A stretch of 64,000 bases of DNA from Pseudomonas piscis (GTDB lineage: Bacteria; Pseudomonadota; Gammaproteobacteria; Pseudomonadales; Pseudomonadaceae), in contig NZ_WHUV01000006.1 in assembly GCF_009380155.1 (NCBI RefSeq), positions 186,001 through 250,000 on the forward strand, given 5' to 3'. The notes under the pieces are model-generated. The model was not told the DNA's origin. It ran no database searches and saw only the letters and a list, made by a program, of their open reading frames with translations. Position numbers and translations under genes: made by a program. Shown here in pieces: positions 1-7,397 of the stretch (position 1 is its first letter; the number at the start of each line of letters is the position of its first letter).

Positions 1-527
1 TTGCCCTTGTTGGTATGCAGGCGCACCAGGGTCTGCTGGGCGTCGGTGTCGCCATGGCGCGCCGAGCGCTCCAGCCAGCGCAGGCCCAGGGCGGTGTCCG
101 GGGTTTGCCCGCGCATCCCGAAGGTGAAGTTCTGGAACATGCCGAATTCGGCGCAGGAGTCGTTCTTGCGTGCCGAGTAGGCCATGTAGCCAAAGGCCTC
201 GCGATCACGCTCGGCACTGTCCTTGGTGCTGTCTTGCTCCGCGATCTTCGCCAGGTAGCACAACGCCCGGTCGTAGCTGGGCGCGGCCATGATCAGGCAA
301 CTGCGCGCCAGCTCGGGTTGGTCGTGGTCGTACAGCTGGTAGCCGAGGCCGAACAGCAGCTCGCTGTCCAGCTGGGTGGTGCAGTACTGGTTGGGCGTGG
401 CTTGGGGCAGCAACTGGTCGAGGCCGACCTTGGGCAGGGTCGCGTTCAGCGCTTCGTCCGGCGACGGTTCGCCACAGCCGATGAGCAAGGTGGCCAGGGC
501 CAGTGGCAGCAAGTGTTGGGGCTTCAA
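1..527 (-). CDS. Sel1-like repeat lipoprotein, partial (C-terminus outside window)
   Basis: The reading frame starts at a TTG (525-527) and runs off the left edge, so about 175 N-terminal residues are visible. It opens MKPQHLLPLALATLLIGCGE: a lipoprotein signal with a lipobox ending in Cys18, so it is predicted to be a lipidated envelope protein. The body is alpha-helical, with ALGLRWLERSARHGDTDAQ typical of Sel1/TPR-like repeats. It is a clear paralogue of the lipoprotein at 1228-2295 (shared PDE-L-LPK-GL-Q-LP, YCT-Q/M-DSELLFG, ERSARHG). No enzymatic residues are recognised and the function is unknown. Confidence 0.75.
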   Translation of the reverse strand, partial: MKPQHLLPLALATLLIGCGEPSPDEALNATLPKVGLDQLLPQATPNQYCTTQLDSELLFGLGYQLYDHDQPELARSCLIMAAPSYDRALCYLAKIAEQDSTKDSAERDREAFGYMAYSARKNDSCAEFGMFQNFTFGMRGQTPDTALGLRWLERSARHGDTDAQQTLVRLHTNKG

Positions 528-846
528 TGACGGATTCCTGGTCTGCTTTGGGCGAAGTAGCGCATGGGCGGGCAGGAAAGGGCGGGAGGGGCAGCTTCAG
601 CAGTTCCGTGCTTGAGACGCCAGCGATTCCATGCGGCTTGATCGAGGCCCGGGGCCTTGAGTGCGCGCATTCTACTAAGATTGCGCCGGGCTACAACCTG
701 GACCGTCGCACTCGGAGTTTGCGTGCGGCCTGAAGGGCATGGGGCATTTGCCTCGCCATGAGGCGGATCTATATATTCGCCACCCTTTGGTGCCGGTTCT
801 TGAGTGGAAAGAGGGCCGGCAGATCGAACGAGCAAGGAGTGCGCGG
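528..846. other. Gene-free gap between divergent genes
   Basis: This 319-base gap separates the leftward lipoprotein gene from the rightward DUF3592 gene and must hold promoters for both. A possible -10 hexamer TATATT lies at 772-777. I see no convincing -35, repeat or RNA gene. Confidence 0.4.
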
Positions 847-1242
847 GTGCGTTATGTCGGCAAGGTGTTGATCTTCCTGGTGATGCTGGCCTGTGGGGCG
901 GGTGCCTATGATTCGGGCTGGGATTATTTTGCCCTCAGGGTGACCGGTGTCTATGCCCCTGCCCAGGTAGTCGGCGTCAGCCGGTCACGGATGGTCGGGG
1001 TGCAGAGCGGTCACAGCTATCACTCGACCCGAACGGTGTCCTATGTGGTCGCCGATGGTAGTGTGCTGACCCACACGTTCGGCAGTGAATTTTCCGACTC
1101 CCAGGTGGGCGATACGGTGGGGGTGTTCTATAACCCCGCCAACCCCGCCGAGGTCATCCCCGATACCTGGACCCAGCTGTACTTTGCCTCGTTGCTGAGC
1201 ATTGGGACCCTGGTGGCGCTGGGCATGTTATTTGGCCTCTGA
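847..1242 (+). CDS. DUF3592 membrane protein
   Basis: About 131 residues with an N-terminal membrane segment (VLIFLVMLACGAGAY) and a C-terminal one (LYFASLLSIGTLVALGMLFGL) flanking a small beta-rich extracytoplasmic domain. The central YHSTRTVSYVVADGSV and GDTVGVFYNPANPAEV are characteristic of the DUF3592 family. The frame stays open upstream to 739, but I chose the GTG at 847 because AAGGAG (834-839) lies seven bases before it and the protein then starts just ahead of the first membrane helix. It lies between two paralogous lipoproteins transcribed the other way. Molecular role unknown. Confidence 0.7.
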   Translation: MRYVGKVLIFLVMLACGAGAYDSGWDYFALRVTGVYAPAQVVGVSRSRMVGVQSGHSYHSTRTVSYVVADGSVLTHTFGSEFSDSQVGDTVGVFYNPANPAEVIPDTWTQLYFASLLSIGTLVALGMLFGL

Positions 1243-2295
1243 ATGGCCTGCGGCCGCGGCGTTGTCGGGGTTGCGCTTGGCCAGGATGGCCAGGCCCCGG
1301 GCCACGGTGTCCTCCAGGCCGAGTTTTTCGTTGACCAGCAGGGTGTGCAGCGCCGGGTCTTGCCACAGGTTCACGGCGGGGCCCGTGAGGTTGGCTTGCC
1401 GGGCAATCAGTACGTAGGCGTAGAGCTGGCGGCGCTTCTGGAAGTCCGGATTGGGCTCCAGGGCATCCACCACGTTGGCCATGAACTGCCGACGCTGCAA
1501 GGGCGACAGGCCCTCGAATGCCTGGGGGTGGTTCATGTAGACGTCGGCCATGTGCAGGGCGATCAGCTCCTTGCGATCGGCCTTTTTGCGCAGCTCCAGT
1601 GGTGGCAACTGAGCGAGTAGCTGCTGGTAGTGCTGCTCGCCTTCGGCGATTTGTGCCGGGCTCATGGCCTGCTTCAGCGGCTCGAGGTTCTCGGCATCGC
1701 CCAGCACCCTGGCCCAGGCATAGGCCAACGCCAGCTTGTTCTGCTTCTTGCTCTGGCTGAGCATTTCCTCCTGCGCCTCGAGTGCGCCGTGCCGCGCCGA
1801 GCGTTCGAGCCAGGCCATGGCCAGGGCCTTGTCGGGTGGCTGCTTCAATTTGCCGATGCTGTAGATGTCGTACAGCGCCCACTGCGCGCAGCCTTCGTTT
1901 CTCTTGGCGGCATAGGCGATGTAGTTGAACGCCTCGCTTTTGGCATAGACGTTGGGGCGCTCGGCGGTGACCATGGCCAAGCTGCAAAGGCTGCGGGTGT
2001 AGCGGGGGGCGGCCATGGCCAGGCAGCTCCTGGCCATTTGCACTTCTTCGCTGGCGAACTGGGTGCGCAGCACGCCATGGCTTTCCTGGTCTTCATCGAT
2101 CAGCAGGCGGCCGATGCCGAACAGCAATTCGCTGTCCATGTCCGCCGTGCAATACGCATTGGCCTCGGCCTTGGGCAGGATCTGCTCCAGGCCGAGATCG
2201 GGCAGGCTCTGGTCCAGTTTTTCGTCTGGCGAGGAGAGTTCGCAGCCGGTCAGCAAGGTGAACAGGGCCAGCGGCAGGGCACTACGACAGTTCAA
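1228..2295 (-). CDS. Sel1-like repeat lipoprotein
   Basis: 355 residues from a TTG start (2293-2295), with a lipoprotein signal MNCRSALPLALFTLLTGC and lipobox Cys18. Helical repeats follow: the ALAMAWLERSARHGALEAQ segment resembles Sel1 repeats, usually protein-protein scaffolds in the envelope. It is homologous to the truncated gene at the left edge, with the same spacing of LPDLGLEQILPKA, YCTADMDSELLFGIG and the SARHG block, so the two look like a duplication with the DUF3592 gene between them. Its 3' end overlaps the end of the convergent DUF3592 gene by 15 bases. No catalytic motif is seen. Confidence 0.75.
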   Translation of the reverse strand: MNCRSALPLALFTLLTGCELSSPDEKLDQSLPDLGLEQILPKAEANAYCTADMDSELLFGIGRLLIDEDQESHGVLRTQFASEEVQMARSCLAMAAPRYTRSLCSLAMVTAERPNVYAKSEAFNYIAYAAKRNEGCAQWALYDIYSIGKLKQPPDKALAMAWLERSARHGALEAQEEMLSQSKKQNKLALAYAWARVLGDAENLEPLKQAMSPAQIAEGEQHYQQLLAQLPPLELRKKADRKELIALHMADVYMNHPQAFEGLSPLQRRQFMANVVDALEPNPDFQKRRQLYAYVLIARQANLTGPAVNLWQDPALHTLLVNEKLGLEDTVARGLAILAKRNPDNAAAAGHSEAK

Positions 2296-2390
2296 TGGCT
2301 AGTCTCTGGGGGATCGATCAAGGGCATGGCGTGTCCTGGCGCGTGGCTGGTACGCACAAGCGCCGGGTGAGTTGTTAAGACTCGGCAGCG

Positions 2391-3215
2391 TCAGAGCTTG
2401 GCGGCCAGGCCGAAGCGCTTCATCAGCCCCTTCTCCAGCAAGCCCTTGGGCAAAAGGTTGGCCAGTAGCGGCAGGGCGCGGCTGCCGTTGCCCAGGCGGA
2501 CCAGGCGCGGCGGGTTGGGCTGTTGCACGGCCTTGAGCAGGCCGGCGGCGAACTCGCTGGCCGGGGTCGGCTTGTCCTGAGAGGCCTTGGCCCGGGAGCG
2601 GATGCCCTCGCGCAGCGGCCACCAGGGCGATTGTTCGTTGAGCAGTTGTTCGGCTTCATGCCCGGCGTTCTTGGCAAAGCTGGAGGCGATGGCCCCGGGC
2701 TGCACTTCCATGACCTTGATGCCGAACGGTGCCAGCTCCATGCGCAGGGCATCGCTCAAGGCGTGCACCGCGGCTTTCGAGGCGCAATAGGCGCCGGCAA
2801 ATGGCGTGACCAGCACCCCGGACACACTGCCGATATTCACCACCAGGCCACGGCTGCGGCGCAGCACCGGGAACAGCGCGCGGGTCACCCCGACCACTGC
2901 GAACACGTTGGTTTCGAACTGGCGCTGCATGGCCTCCACGCCGCCATCGAGCAGCGGGCCCATGGCGCCGTAGCCGGCGTTGTTGATCAGCACATCGAGG
3001 CCGCCGTGCTGTTGGTTGATGTCCTCGGCCAGGGCGGCCAGGGCCGCGCCGTCATTCACGTCCAGCTGCACCGCGTGGAAGCCGGCGGCTTGCAGGGCGG
3101 CGACGTCCTCGGCCTTGCGGGCGCTGGGCAGGACGGTGTAGCCGGCCTGTTTGAAGGCATCTGCCAGGGCGCGGCCGATGCCGCTGGAACAACCGGTGAT
3201 CAACGCTACGGGCAT
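2391..3215 (-). CDS. Short-chain dehydrogenase/reductase (SDR family)
   Basis: 274 residues, normal for a classical SDR. It carries the NAD(P)-binding TGxxxGxG motif as TGCSSGIG at residues 7-14, the structural NNAG at about 78-81, the catalytic Ser in NIGSVSG and the YxxxK pair in AYCASKAAVHAL. Substrate cannot be read from sequence; the long C-terminal tail (LPKGLLEKGLMKRFGLAAKL) resembles SDRs annotated as acting on lipids or ketones. It is followed closely upstream by a small membrane-protein gene on the same strand and may be cotranscribed with it. Confidence 0.85.
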   Translation of the reverse strand: MPVALITGCSSGIGRALADAFKQAGYTVLPSARKAEDVAALQAAGFHAVQLDVNDGAALAALAEDINQQHGGLDVLINNAGYGAMGPLLDGGVEAMQRQFETNVFAVVGVTRALFPVLRRSRGLVVNIGSVSGVLVTPFAGAYCASKAAVHALSDALRMELAPFGIKVMEVQPGAIASSFAKNAGHEAEQLLNEQSPWWPLREGIRSRAKASQDKPTPASEFAAGLLKAVQQPNPPRLVRLGNGSRALPLLANLLPKGLLEKGLMKRFGLAAKL

Positions 3216-3249
3216 GGCGCGGTCCTTGTGCTGGGCGATGGGAAGGGGA

Positions 3250-3714
3250 TCAGCGAGAGAAACTACCCTGTAAACGCTCGGCGCGAAACTCCAGGGTTTG
3301 CGGGCGATAGCCCGGGCGTAGCGGTGGCAGGGGCAGGCAGTCCTGCCAGCTAGCGCCGGCCTGCAATTCTCCGGGGCCGCGATAGCGTGGGGCGCTGTAC
3401 TGGTTGTCGGCGAGGTTCACCGTGTCGCCCGGGGCGTAAGCGGCGACGCGCCAGCGCAGTTCGGTCAGGGGGACTTTGTTGCCGTTGTTGAGCTTGACCT
3501 GTAGCGGGCGGTCGGCGGGGCAGTGTTCGGGGGCGTAGGTCAGGCGCAGTTCCAGGCGCGCCAGCTGCTGGGCTTCGCGGTTGTCCAGCCAGACCACCCA
3601 GCCGGCCACCAGGGCCAGGCCGCAGGCGGCGGCCAGGGACACCGGGACGGCCTTGGCGGGGTAGCGCAGGAGCAGGACCAGCCAGGTGATGATCAGCAGA
3701 ACGCCGATGAACAT
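3250..3714 (-). CDS. Small membrane-anchored hypothetical protein
   Basis: 154 residues with two N-terminal membrane helices (MFIGVLLIITWLVLLLRY and VSLAAACGLALVAGWVVWL), then a soluble, probably periplasmic domain with two cysteines (EHCPAD and WQDCLP) that could form a disulfide. The ATG at 3714 follows an AGAGGT ribosome site; a longer open frame upstream runs through the intergenic repeat and is not credible. The last genes of this strand are spaced 34 bases apart, suggesting an operon with the SDR. The function is not recognised. Confidence 0.65.
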   Translation of the reverse strand: MFIGVLLIITWLVLLLRYPAKAVPVSLAAACGLALVAGWVVWLDNREAQQLARLELRLTYAPEHCPADRPLQVKLNNGNKVPLTELRWRVAAYAPGDTVNLADNQYSAPRYRGPGELQAGASWQDCLPLPPLRPGYRPQTLEFRAERLQGSFSR

Positions 3715-4410
3715 GACGCGAACCTCTGGGGAATGTGGGTGCATCCTACCTAAGCGTAGGTGGGGTTGGCGATGGTGGGGGTTGTGGGGCGGGGCGGCCT
3801 GATAGCCGGCCCGGGCTCTTTGGGTTTTGTGTACATATCCGTTGCTGCGGGTGTGGCGGCTGGCGGTTTCGCCCTTACGGCGAGTCCCTTTTGTCAGTCG
3901 CCCGGGGTGCCGGCCCAGACAAAAGGAACCAAAAGGTCTTGCCCCCACGTCCGGCCGCTCGCTGCGCTCGGGTTCCCTCGTTCCGGTACTTCTCAGGGGG
4001 CATCGCTTCCAGCGATGTCCTCGACTGCGTCGAGGGGCGCTGCGCGCCATTCCCCTGATAAGCACCTGCACTCGGCCTCCCCAGGGGGCGGGTGGGTCAA
4101 GATCACCAGCCCCACGGCGCGCCCTACCGGGCGGCGCATCGCGGGGTGTGGTGCGCTTCGTGTAGCCGCTGCCAAAGGCTGCGTACGGGCGCGTAGCGGC
4201 CGTGGGGCGTGGGGGTGGGAGGCTCGGGCTAGAGCCTTTGTCCGGTGCATTTGTCTGTGGGCGTCGGGGTATGTCGTAAACGCATCTTTGCGTGGCGTCC
4301 ATAGGCATCTGGGCTCTGCGTGGCGGTCATACCATCGCATCCAAAGGGCGCAGCTTCAGGGCTGGCCTCACCGAGACGAAAGGCGCAGCGCCGCCGCTGG
4401 GAGAGACGTG
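3715..4410. other. Long gene-free region upstream of glyA
   Basis: A 696-base stretch without a credible gene; open frames through it have no ribosome site and look like shadows of GC-rich repeat sequence. It contains the dispersed repeat described separately and, toward 4300-4410, the promoter and leader of glyA. GGGAGAGACGTG directly precedes the glyA start. No clear sigma70 hexamers could be picked in the last 100 bases. Confidence 0.5.
3835..4290. repeat. Dispersed intergenic repeat typical of Pseudomonas
   Basis: The segment contains an inverted pair CCTTTTGTC (3887-3895) / GACAAAAGG (3918-3926) embedded in GGCGAGTCCCTTTTGTC and GGAACCAAAAGGTCTTGCCC, an arrangement I recall as recurrent in Pseudomonas and related genomes. 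Further right, CGCTTCGTGTAGCCGCTGCC (4154-4173) recurs exactly, in reverse complement, at 13681-13700 in this window, which directly shows the sequence is dispersed. The repeat boundaries are approximate. Confidence 0.6.
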
Positions 4411-5664
4411 ATGTTCAGCAAGCAAGACCAGATCCAGGGCTACGACGATGCACTGCTGGCGGCGATCAATGCCGAGGAGCAGCGCCAGGAAGACCACATC
4501 GAGCTGATTGCGTCGGAGAACTACACCAGCAAGCGAGTGATGCAGGCCCAGGGCAGCGGCTTGACCAACAAGTACGCCGAAGGGTACCCGGGCAAGCGCT
4601 ACTACGGCGGTTGCGAGCATGTGGACAAGGTCGAGGCCCTGGCCATCGAGCGGGCCAAGCAGTTGTTCGGCGCCGACTACGCCAACGTCCAGCCGCATTC
4701 CGGTTCGTCGGCCAACAGCGCCGTGTACCTGGCCTTGCTGCAGGCTGGCGACACCATCCTCGGCATGAGCCTGGCCCACGGCGGGCACTTGACCCACGGG
4801 GCCAAGGTGTCGTCCTCGGGCAAGCTGTACAACGCGGTGCAATACGGGATCGACACCAACACCGGGCTGATCGACTACGACGAGGTCGAGCGCCTGGCCG
4901 TGGAGCACCAGCCGAAGATGATCGTCGCCGGCTTCTCGGCCTATTCCAAGACCCTGGATTTCCCGCGCTTCCGGCAGATCGCCGACAAGGTCGGGGCGCT
5001 GCTGTTCGTCGACATGGCCCACGTTGCCGGGCTGGTGGCTGCCGGCTTGTATCCCAACCCGATCCCGTTCGCCGACGTGGTCACCACCACCACCCACAAG
5101 ACCCTGCGCGGTCCCCGTGGCGGGCTGATCCTGGCCAAGGCCAACGAGGAGATCGAGAAGAAGCTCAACGCCGCGGTGTTCCCCGGCGCCCAGGGTGGCC
5201 CGCTGATGCATGTGATCGCCGCCAAGGCGGTGTGCTTCAAGGAGGCCCTGGAGCCTGGCTTCAAGGCCTACCAGAAGCAGGTGATCGACAACGCCCAGGC
5301 CATGGCCGGCGTGTTCGTCAAACGTGGCTACGATGTAGTGTCCGGCGGCACCGATAACCATCTGTTCCTGGTCAGCCTGATCCGCCAGGGCCTGACCGGC
5401 AAGGATGCCGATGCCGCCCTGGGCCGCGCCCATATCACCGTGAACAAGAACGCCGTGCCCAACGACCCGCAGTCGCCGTTCGTCACCTCCGGCCTGCGCA
5501 TCGGTACCCCGGCGGTCACCACCCGTGGCTTCAAGGTCGCCCAGTGCACCGAGCTGGCCGGCTGGATCTGCGACATCCTCGATCACCTCGGCGATGCCGA
5601 TGTCGAGGCCAATGTCGCCCGCCAGGTGGCGACCCTGTGCGCCGATTTCCCGGTCTACCGCTGA
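4411..5664 (+). CDS. glyA: Serine hydroxymethyltransferase
   Basis: 417 residues, the standard length of bacterial SHMT. It interconverts glycine plus 5,10-methylene-THF with serine plus THF using PLP; the PLP lysine is K230 in TTTTHKTLRGPRGG. The substrate-site signatures ELIASENYTS and GYPGKRYYGGCE are intact. The ATG at 4411 is preceded by GGGAGAGA; an upstream extension of the frame lies in repeat DNA. As first gene of glyA-soxBDAG-purU-fdhA it takes the glycine and methylene-THF made by sarcosine oxidase to serine. Pseudomonads usually carry a second, housekeeping glyA elsewhere. In P. aeruginosa this operon responds to glycine betaine derivatives through GbdR/SouR; no operator was identified here. 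Confidence 0.95.
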   Translation: MFSKQDQIQGYDDALLAAINAEEQRQEDHIELIASENYTSKRVMQAQGSGLTNKYAEGYPGKRYYGGCEHVDKVEALAIERAKQLFGADYANVQPHSGSSANSAVYLALLQAGDTILGMSLAHGGHLTHGAKVSSSGKLYNAVQYGIDTNTGLIDYDEVERLAVEHQPKMIVAGFSAYSKTLDFPRFRQIADKVGALLFVDMAHVAGLVAAGLYPNPIPFADVVTTTTHKTLRGPRGGLILAKANEEIEKKLNAAVFPGAQGGPLMHVIAAKAVCFKEALEPGFKAYQKQVIDNAQAMAGVFVKRGYDVVSGGTDNHLFLVSLIRQGLTGKDADAALGRAHITVNKNAVPNDPQSPFVTSGLRIGTPAVTTRGFKVAQCTELAGWICDILDHLGDADVEANVARQVATLCADFPVYR

Positions 5665-5687
5665 GAGCCGCCATTGGAGCAATGACT

Positions 5688-6938
5688 ATGCAACGCTACT
5701 CGGGCTTCGGCCTCTTCAAGCACTCTCTCAGCCACCATGAAAACTGGCAGCGCATGTGGCGCACGCCGACCCCGAAGAAGGTCTACGACGTGGTCATCGT
5801 CGGCGGTGGCGGCCATGGCCTGGCCACGGCCTATTACCTGGCCAAGGAACACGGCATCACCAACGTCGCGGTGGTGGAGAAGGGCTGGCTGGGCGGCGGC
5901 AACACCGCGCGCAACACCACCATCGTGCGTTCCAACTACCTGTGGGATGAGTCGGCGCAGCTCTACGAGCATGCGATGAAGCTCTGGGAAGGCCTGTCCC
6001 AGGACCTGAACTACAACGTGATGTTCTCCCAGCGCGGGGTCTACAACCTGTGCCACACCCTGCAGGACATCCGTGACTCCGAGCGCCGGGTCAGCGCCAA
6101 CCGCCTCAACGGCATCGATGGCGAGCTGCTCAACACCCAGCAGGTGGCGGACGAGATTCCCTACCTGGACTGCTCGAAGAACACCCGTTATCCGATCCTC
6201 GGCGCTACCGTCCAGCGCCGTGGCGGCGTGGCCCGTCACGATGCCGTGGCCTGGGGTTTCGCCCGGGCCGCCGACGCCCTGGGCGTGGACCTGATCCAGC
6301 AGACCGAAGTGATCGGCTTTCGCAAGGAAAACGGCGCCTGCATCGGCGTCGAGACCACCAAGGGCTTCATCGGGGCCAAGCGCGTGGGCGTGGTCACCGC
6401 CGGTAACTCCGGGCACATGGCCAAGCTGGCGGGCTTTCGCCTGCCGATCGAGTCGCACCCGCTGCAAGCGCTGGTATCGGAGCCGATCAAGCCGATTATC
6501 GACAGCGTGATCATGTCCAACGCGGTGCACGGCTACATCAGTCAGTCCGACAAGGGCGACCTGGTGATCGGCGCCGGCATCGACGGCTGGGTCGGTTATG
6601 GCCAGCGCGGTTCCTATCCGGTGATCGAGCACACCATCCAGGCCATCGTCGAGATGTTCCCGATCCTTTCCCGGGTGCGCATGAACCGCCAGTGGGGCGG
6701 CATCGTCGATACCAGCCCGGACGCCTGCCCGATCATTTCCAAGACCCCGGTGCCGAACATGTTCTTCAACTGTGGCTGGGGTACCGGCGGCTTCAAGGCC
6801 ACCCCGGGCTCGGGCAACGTGTTCGCCGCCAGCCTGGCCAAGGGCGAGATGCATCCGCTGGCCGCGCCGTTCTCCATCGACCGTTTCCACAACGGCGCCC
6901 TCATTGACGAACATGGCGCTGCGGCCGTCGCCCACTAA
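5688..6938 (+). CDS. soxB: Sarcosine oxidase, beta subunit
   Basis: 416 residues, as expected for the beta subunit of heterotetrameric sarcosine oxidase. The N-terminal dinucleotide fold VVIVGGGGHGLATAYYLA (about residues 36-53) binds FAD; RHDAVAWG around H184 is the region that bears the covalently attached FMN in characterised enzymes. The complex oxidatively demethylates sarcosine to glycine, giving H2O2 and 5,10-methylene-THF. Two ATGs are possible (5682 and 5688); GGAG at 5676-5679 is well spaced only for 5688, and this also gives the family N-terminus MQRYSGFGLF. It follows glyA by 23 bases. Confidence 0.95.
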   Translation: MQRYSGFGLFKHSLSHHENWQRMWRTPTPKKVYDVVIVGGGGHGLATAYYLAKEHGITNVAVVEKGWLGGGNTARNTTIVRSNYLWDESAQLYEHAMKLWEGLSQDLNYNVMFSQRGVYNLCHTLQDIRDSERRVSANRLNGIDGELLNTQQVADEIPYLDCSKNTRYPILGATVQRRGGVARHDAVAWGFARAADALGVDLIQQTEVIGFRKENGACIGVETTKGFIGAKRVGVVTAGNSGHMAKLAGFRLPIESHPLQALVSEPIKPIIDSVIMSNAVHGYISQSDKGDLVIGAGIDGWVGYGQRGSYPVIEHTIQAIVEMFPILSRVRMNRQWGGIVDTSPDACPIISKTPVPNMFFNCGWGTGGFKATPGSGNVFAASLAKGEMHPLAAPFSIDRFHNGALIDEHGAAAVAH

Positions 6939-6948
6939 CTAAAGGCCC

Positions 6949-7074
6949 CGTGAAAACTACTGCGCTCGGCAATACCGCGTTAAAAACAGGCTCGAAATGC
7001 TCACTTAGTAAACTAAGCTCCGCTTTCTCCCCTGTTTTTGCCTTGTCTTGCCTTCGCTCGCTACGTTTTCACGG
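6949..7074. repeat. Nested palindromic repeat between soxB and soxD
   Basis: The outer arms are CCGTGAAAAC (6949-6958) and GTTTTCACGG (7065-7074). Inside them lie AAAAACAGG (6982-6990) / CCTGTTTTT (7031-7039), and at the centre CTTAGT-AA-ACTAAG (7004-7017). It resembles the long imperfect palindromes scattered through P. fluorescens-group genomes, and it interrupts an otherwise tightly packed operon. Confidence 0.75.
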
Positions 7075-7094
7075 CGCTTTAGAGGAGAAACCCC

Positions 7095-7397
7095 ATGTTG
7101 CACATCTTCTGTCCTCACTGCGGCGAGCTGCGCTCCGAAGAGGAATTCCATTCGTCCGGCCAGGCCCATATCCCTCGGCCGCTGGACCCCAATGCCTGCA
7201 CCGACGAGCAGTGGGGCGACTACATGTTCTTCCGTGACAACCCCCGTGGCCTGCACCACGAGCTGTGGATCCATGCCGCCGGGTGCCGCCAGTACTTCAA
7301 CGCCACCCGCGACACCGTGACCTACGAAATCCTCGAAACCTACAAGATCGGTACCAAGCCGCAATTCACCGCCAAGGCCGCGGGAGAGAAGGTATGA
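7095..7397 (+). CDS. soxD: Sarcosine oxidase, delta subunit
   Basis: 100 residues, the normal size of the small delta subunit, which binds zinc and caps the heterotetramer. Zinc-ligand motifs are visible: CPHCG (residues 6-10), a histidine in LHHELW and the cysteine of AGCRQYF. The ATG at 7095 follows AGAGGAGAAACCCC, a strong ribosome site just outside the palindromic repeat. Its stop overlaps the soxA start (ATGA, 7394-7397), indicating translational coupling. Confidence 0.95.
   Translation: MLHIFCPHCGELRSEEEFHSSGQAHIPRPLDPNACTDEQWGDYMFFRDNPRGLHHELWIHAAGCRQYFNATRDTVTYEILETYKIGTKPQFTAKAAGEKV

Noticed and set aside
3993..4340. Open frames on the minus strand through the intergenic repeat
   Set aside because: They are Arg/Pro/His-rich, lack ribosome sites and coincide with a dispersed repeat.
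3760..4410. Long open frame extending glyA upstream by about 217 codons
   Set aside because: It runs through repeat DNA, gives a composition unlike glyA, and the ATG at 4411 has a proper ribosome site and the family N-terminus.
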